Of a stretch of 11,616 nucleotides of DNA, positions 8,126 through 11,616 are shown piece after piece (the stretch's first letter is position 1; each line of letters begins with the position of its first letter). Origin of the DNA: Asterionellopsis glacialis (taxonomy: Eukaryota > Bacillariophyta > Plagiogrammaphyceae > Rhaphoneidales > Asterionellopsidaceae); NCBI GenBank assembly GCA_014885115.2, contig WKLE02003057.1, positions 1 through 11,616 on the forward strand, given 5' to 3'. The translations under genes were made by a program, and so were the position numbers. The notes under the pieces were generated by a model. That model made no database searches, had not been told where the DNA came from, and saw only the letters and a list, made by a program, of their open reading frames with translations.

Positions 8126-8149
8126 CCGTACCACTCAACATCTCGAAAA

Positions 8150-9316
8150 ATGACTAAAAATCAAGACAGTACTGCAATTGATTTTCATCAAGTAATGTTA
8201 CAAGAGAAAAAAAGGATCCGAAATCAAAGGAAGAAAACGAAGAAAAAAGATTTAGTCGTAACTGCTAATGACAGTACACGGAATGACCATAGCAGGACTA
8301 TTACGCTGAATAATCATGGAGTAGTAGTCGATGGAGAACACAATTCAACTCCTACCGAGTCACAGCCCATGGACAAAGCAGAATGGTTACTACAGGATCT
8401 TCCATTCTTGGATCGTAGTAAATATGTTGTTACCTCCAGAAGTAATGACACCTCCACTGATACATGTACAAAAACAAGAATGCCTTCCAGTGTCTATTAT
8501 ATATCACAATTTCTTCATCAAGATGATGGGTATCAAAAACGTTTATTAACATGGTTACAAGGATTACCGAATAATGAAGATAATAACGACAACCATGCTA
8601 TGGATCATTCATCAAAGGATCATAATACGAATAAGGATCCCAATGCTAAATGGACTACAATGAAATATGGGAAACGTCGTGTAGCACTTTTTGATGGTAT
8701 AACCCATGAATTGCCTATTCCTTTGAAGGAAATATGTAATGCCTTGGTATCTTGTGGGATATTTGAGTCACACGCACCTCCAAACCATGTACTTGTTAAT
8801 GAATATTCACCTACACAGGGTATTATGCCACATACAGATGGACCCATGTACAAAGATACAACAGCAACGATATCTATCGGTGGTGGTGATGTATTGTTAA
8901 AATTTACACCTAGAAGAAGACTACCTACAGATGATCCAAACATTGTAACAACCATGAAGAATGACAACTCGTCCTTGTCTCCTCTAAATCAAATGTTTGA
9001 TGATAGTAGTAACAACACGCAGTCCAGAGAAGAAAAGAAAGCATGTTCAACATCAAAACACAAACAACAGCAGCAACAGCAAAAAGTGGATGTGTCACCA
9101 CCATCATCAATTTCTTCAGAGCTTTGTTTGGAAGGTCATGGTTCTTTAGTTGTATTTGAGGGTGATGCCTATACAAAGTATTGCCATGGAATTGATGATC
9201 GAGTGAGCGTAGAATATGCAGGTACAAACTGTACCAATGCCAATCCTGGACAATTAGTTACTCGTGGATACCGAGTGAGTCTTACATTTCGACATAAGTT
9301 GTTCCATTCCACGTGA
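8150..9316 (+). CDS. ALKBH6: ALKBH6-type Fe(II)/2-oxoglutarate dioxygenase (AlkB family)
   Basis: This single exon encodes 388 residues. AlkB-family enzymes oxidatively remove alkyl groups from nucleic acids or proteins; ALKBH6 is one of the least understood members, and its substrate is not settled. The ALKBH6 signature block is clear: PPNHVLVNEYSPTQGIMPH and TDGPMYKDT, which include the iron ligands His228 and Asp230. The distal ligand is His346 in YTKYCHGIDDRV, and RVSLTFR (Arg375 and Arg381) gives the RX5R pattern that binds 2-oxoglutarate. SSVYYISQFL (113-122) matches the start of the conserved domain. The protein is much longer than animal ALKBH6 (about 240 residues). The extra length is a roughly 110-residue N-terminal extension with a Lys/Arg cluster at 20-33 that could be a nuclear signal, an Asn/Asp/His-rich insert at about 140-166, and a low-complexity insert at about 258-325 with a six-Gln tract. 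The inserts fall between conserved blocks, and no catalytic residue is lost. Confidence 0.93.
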   Translation: MTKNQDSTAIDFHQVMLQEKKRIRNQRKKTKKKDLVVTANDSTRNDHSRTITLNNHGVVVDGEHNSTPTESQPMDKAEWLLQDLPFLDRSKYVVTSRSNDTSTDTCTKTRMPSSVYYISQFLHQDDGYQKRLLTWLQGLPNNEDNNDNHAMDHSSKDHNTNKDPNAKWTTMKYGKRRVALFDGITHELPIPLKEICNALVSCGIFESHAPPNHVLVNEYSPTQGIMPHTDGPMYKDTTATISIGGGDVLLKFTPRRRLPTDDPNIVTTMKNDNSSLSPLNQMFDDSSNNTQSREEKKACSTSKHKQQQQQQKVDVSPPSSISSELCLEGHGSLVVFEGDAYTKYCHGIDDRVSVEYAGTNCTNANPGQLVTRGYRVSLTFRHKLFHST

Positions 9317-9714
9317 TGTATGGTTGTATCATGGTTATTTTGAAATACTGTACACCAATGAAATGACTGATGGATTCAATTTTAATAATATCGGGAATGA
9401 AAGTTCGTCTTCTGCGTTCTTTTATTTATAGATTTTCGGTCACAGCAGTCCGAAGGAAGAAAAGGAAACATATTTCTCAACATACACAGGACAACAACAA
9501 AATGTGAATTTGACATCATTCTTATTCACTTGCTGGTTCCTAAGTGTTTAATAGAATACAAATAGAAATTGCATCAGCCATGAGTGGAAGATTTATCACA
9601 GCACAGGTTGTATCGAAGGAATTTCTTCCAGGACACTTACTTTGAGTCAGATTTCTCAGCGATACATATGATTAATATATTATAATCGATTGCTTTGCGA
9701 GAATTATGTGTCAA

Positions 9715-9768
9715 TCGTCATTGGGAAAAACTAGTGCACTATCTTTCAGTCGTCATCGGGAAAAACTA
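9715..9768. repeat. Two-copy direct repeat, 35-bp period
   Basis: A 19-base block, TCGTCATYGGGAAAAACTA, occurs at 9715-9733 and again at 9750-9768 with one mismatch. The intervening sequence is not clearly duplicated. No function is assigned. Confidence 0.75.
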
Positions 9769-9838
9769 CTGCCAACCATGTTCAATTTTTCAATTTTATT
9801 AGAGTTTTTTTTTGCTGTTCTGAGATTCGTATACAAAT

Positions 9839-9849
9839 GTACCAGGTAC
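9839..9849. repeat. GTACC-A-GGTAC palindrome
   Basis: An 11-mer with perfect 5-bp inverted arms, identical to the copy at 11042-11052 and the exact reverse complement of the one at 10955-10965. It lies between genes. Confidence 0.7.
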
Positions 9850-10130
9850 CTTCCCTCTCTTCAATCTAGATGACTTGAGGAATGGTCAACTAACTTTATA
9901 AGTTTACTAGTCAGTAGTTAGTAGCAAACAGCTTTTTGCAAAAGAATAATGTCGTGGGCTCATATTAGTTTGATGCAAAATCGTCATCGTCGATTTCCTT
10001 TTGGTTTTTTGTTGTTGTTCTCTCACATGTCTCTTGTTTGGCAATGCCAAGGCATTTTTCTTCCCTGCAAGTTACACATTTAGGTTTTGTTTTTTTCTTG
10101 ATTTTACATCTGACTTTTTTCAATGTCTTA

Positions 10131-10716
10131 TTTGTTGTAATTATCTGGTTAATTGTTGAGTAATCAAGTCATATGTGTATGGGTATAAATATCAAATCAT
10201 GAACTACAGTATGCAATCACACACTTTATATCACAATTTCCTCAATTTCTGTGGGCTTGGCATAAATTCTGTTATGGAAACAATTGCCATTCAATGAAGA
10301 TGGTAATCCCTACCTTATTTATTGTAATTATGTAGTTGGTTGTTGAGTAATCAAGTTGTACATATACAGGTATGTATATCAAATCATTTGCTATACTACA
10401 CATACTTTTTACATTATAACTCTATCAATTTCATGCTTTTGGCATGATTTCTGTTATGGCAACAATTGTCATTCAATGAAGATGGCAATCAATAACCTAT
10501 TTGTTTTAATCATCTAGTTAGTTCTTGAGTAATCAGTTGTACATATACAGGTATGTATATCAAATCATTTACTATACTACACATACTTTACATTATAACT
10601 CTATCAATTTCAAGCTGTTTGGCATGATTTCTGTTATGGAAACAATTGCCATTCAATGAAGATGGCAATCAATATCCTATTTGTTTTAACCATCTAGTTG
10701 GTTGTTGAGCTATCAT
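10131..10716. repeat. Tandem array of about 180-187 bp units (3 copies plus a partial)
   Basis: Units start at 10131, 10318, 10500 and 10680, giving periods of 187, 182 and 180 bp. Each begins with a TTTGTTTTAAT-like word, then a TTGTTGAGTAATCA-like word. Copies 2 and 3 are nearly identical, with only scattered substitutions and small indels; copy 1 is clearly more diverged; copy 4 breaks off about 37 bases in, after TTGAGCTATCA. Every full unit ends with a hairpin: ATTGCCAT and ATGGCAAT arms around the invariant 9-nt loop TCAATGAAG (10283-10307, 10465-10489, 10645-10669). No open frame runs through the units. It could be a small satellite remnant or a repeated non-coding RNA unit. Confidence 0.88.
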
Positions 10717-10787
10717 ATAAAACGTAACATGGATGGAATCAAAGAATATGATAATGATGTTGGAGGACAAGAAGGCAAAATTGAAAA

Positions 10788-10853
10788 TCTTTCTTTTTTC
10801 TTTCCCCTTTTTCTCGTCTTTCTCTCCCCCCTTCCCTTTCTTTCCCCCTTTCC
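10788..10853. repeat. 66-nt homopyrimidine tract
   Basis: All bases are C or T except one G at 10816. Long polypurine-polypyrimidine tracts with partial mirror symmetry can form triplex (H-DNA) structures and vary in length. It follows closely on the tandem array. Confidence 0.85.
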
Positions 10854-10954
10854 ACCTCGTTATATAATCAACTCCACCAGCACCGTGTAAAAGCTGCTGA
10901 CTTCCACTTTTTTCAATTATCTTGGACGGATATACAGATGATTACGTTGAACTG

Positions 10955-11052
10955 GTACCTGGTACAAATGGAAAACCCAAATTTGTATAGTGAAATATCA
11001 AAGGGGGTCGGTAGTCTACTAATTAATAGTAACGACTCCCAGTACCAGGTAC
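10955..11052. repeat. Inverted pair of GTACC-W-GGTAC palindromes
   Basis: GTACC-T-GGTAC at 10955-10965 and GTACC-A-GGTAC at 11042-11052 are reverse complements 76 bp apart, with flanking CTGGTA/TACCAG words extending the outer arms imperfectly. Inside lie a second inverted pair, GGGGGTCG (about 11003-11010) and CGACTCCC, and an AT-rich centre near TACTAATTAATAGTA. The nested layout could fold as one long cruciform and resembles a small foldback element, but no target-site duplication was identified. Confidence 0.55.
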
Positions 11053-11123
11053 ATACCAGGGTCCTAGGGAGAATTCCTGTAGGAGTCGGTGCAAACACCC
11101 ACTAGCACAAGAGGTTCTCCCTT

Positions 11124-11139
11124 GGGGGGCGGGCGGGGG
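11124..11139 (+). repeat. G-rich tract
   Basis: Three G runs (6, 3 and 5 bases) are separated by single C bases. This strand-asymmetric tract stands out from AT-rich surroundings. It lacks the fourth separated G3 run needed for a standard three-tetrad quadruplex, though a two-tetrad or intermolecular form is conceivable. Confidence 0.7.
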
Positions 11140-11375
11140 TTGCTTTTAAAATTGTATTAATATCAAAAGTTATTTTGTTTTATTTAATATTCGATTTAAA
11201 AGGTCAATAAGACTCAGAAGCTGTTTTTGCGGTAACCTTTATTACTGTAAAAATAAGCGAATTCTCGATTCTTATCCGCTCACCTTGTTTTGTACTGAAG
11301 GCAATATTAAAAATACTATGGCTCTATCATTTATCCAATATACGTTTTATGATTCAGAATCGTCTCTTCAAGGAA

Positions 11376-11602
11376 CTGTATATACAGAAAGTACAGTAAA
11401 TTCAGATATATCATTACAGGTCACTCACTGTACAGTGATTTTCTGAAGTTGTATCTTCAGATCCAAGAAAATGATATCAAATATAAGAAAATAATACAGT
11501 TACTGTACTTTGGACTCTATTTATCATCCCAATGGTAGTGGAGCGCTCCTAAAACTCTTTTTCGAGCAAAAAAGCTAAATTGACCCGGCCTCTTTTCCGG
11601 GT
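11376..11602. repeat. Cluster of six short perfect palindromes, several with ACTGTA/TACAGT cores
   Basis: The palindromes are CTGTATATACAG (11376-11387), TCACTGTACAGTGA (11425-11438), CTGAAG-6nt-CTTCAG (11443-11460), TACAGT-T-ACTGTA (11495-11507), GGAGCGCTCC (11540-11549) and ACCCGG-8nt-CCGGGT near 11583-11602. The ACTGTA/TACAGT word also occurs alone near 11245 and 11390. No gene accompanies them. Confidence 0.65.
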
Positions 11603-11616
11603 TTCCCCGTAACAAA

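Larger units (their letters stand above)
7240..8149. promoter_or_regulatory. Divergent spacer between tafazzin-like and ALKBH6-like genes
   Basis: This 910-bp region must contain both promoters. It starts with a (TG)7 microsatellite at 7259-7273. An A-run followed by GATCG lies at about 7303-7320 and resembles the A-run plus GATCGATCG upstream of the mutase gene. Two GTACC...GGTAC palindromes occur 12 bp apart at 7813-7822 and 7834-7845. TATAAATA at 8118-8125 lies only 25 bases before the ALKBH6 ATG. The middle (about 7600-7900) is visibly more G+C and CpG rich than its flanks, and an ATG-initiated 123-codon frame (7593-7964, plus), Cys-rich near its start, runs through it. I could match that frame to nothing and do not call it a gene. 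Confidence 0.45.
9317..10130. other. Gene-free region downstream of the ALKBH6-like gene
   Basis: No supported coding region or structural RNA is seen. The first part should hold the 3' untranslated region. The rest is AT-rich, with a 35-bp-period direct duplication at 9715-9768, a GTACC-A-GGTAC palindrome at 9839-9849 and T-rich stretches around 9790-9810 and 10000-10120. Confidence 0.5.
10717..11616. other. Gene-free right end, rich in palindromes
   Basis: No coding region is supported; the open frames here are short and low in complexity. The stretch contains the homopyrimidine tract, the inverted GTACC palindrome pair, a G-rich tract at 11124-11139 and a cluster of short perfect palindromes at 11376-11602, all annotated separately. 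Confidence 0.5.

Noticed and set aside
565..9316. A functional gene cluster or operon
   Set aside because: Genes are on both strands with their own spacers, several have introns, and their predicted roles belong to unrelated pathways.
10131..10716. CRISPR-like array
   Set aside because: The units are contiguous tandem copies of about 180 bp with no unique spacers, and the surrounding genes are eukaryotic.
10702..10890. Short plus-strand frame through the polypyrimidine tract
   Set aside because: Its Phe/Leu/Pro-rich translation is produced by the C/T tract; there is no other support.
9317..11616. Transposon or LTR element filling the right-hand gene-free region
   Set aside because: No transposase, reverse transcriptase or integrase fragments, long terminal repeats or target duplications were found.
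1..11616. tRNA or rRNA genes
   Set aside because: I saw no cloverleaf with a TTCRA-type T-loop and no rRNA-like conserved blocks, though I could not run a covariance search.

Overview
The window looks like nuclear DNA of a diatom, or a closely related stramenopile with a complex plastid. The genes are monocistronic, AT-rich and far apart, and three of the five real genes lie in long single exons or in exons split by short (about 83-167 nt) GT-AG introns. The clearest lineage clue is the phosphoglycerate mutase. It begins with a signal peptide that ends in an Ala-Phe junction followed by an acid-free Ser/Thr/Arg/Pro stretch, which is the diatom-type bipartite plastid targeting signal. I cannot name the species.

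Layout from left to right. Positions 1-564 hold no gene but contain three CCCTAA telomere-type repeats beside a small palindrome. Positions 565-1206 (minus) encode a BioY-type biotin transporter, a family best known from bacteria. A shared divergent regulatory region follows, with three TGASTCA bZIP-type sites, a CRE-like site and a CCAAT box. Positions 1867-3040 (plus, three exons) encode a plastid-targeted 2,3-bisphosphoglycerate-dependent phosphoglycerate mutase. Positions 3627-5581 (plus, seven exons, one GC-AG intron) encode a secretory, C-terminally membrane-anchored glycoside hydrolase-like protein with a GH26/clan GH-A flavour. Tail to tail with it at 5792-7239 (minus, two exons) is a tafazzin-like phospholipid acyltransferase. 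Across a 910-bp divergent spacer, 8150-9316 (plus, single exon) encodes an ALKBH6-type Fe(II)/2-oxoglutarate dioxygenase.

The last 2.3 kb (9317-11616) has no recognisable gene but is full of structure. It holds a 35-bp direct duplication, a tandem array of about 180-187 bp units each carrying the same small hairpin, a 66-nt homopyrimidine tract, inverted GTACC-N-GGTAC palindromes, a G-rich tract and a dense run of short perfect palindromes.

The genes do not form an operon or an obvious pathway. They cover vitamin uptake, plastid lower glycolysis, a surface or endomembrane carbohydrate enzyme, cardiolipin remodelling, and an AlkB-family oxygenase. No defence system, mobile-element gene, CRISPR array, tRNA or rRNA was seen. 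The points most worth following are the eukaryotic BioY with a shortened substrate-side loop, the recurrent GTACC-GGTAC palindrome found only between genes, and the tandem array whose hairpin changes only by G-U wobble.
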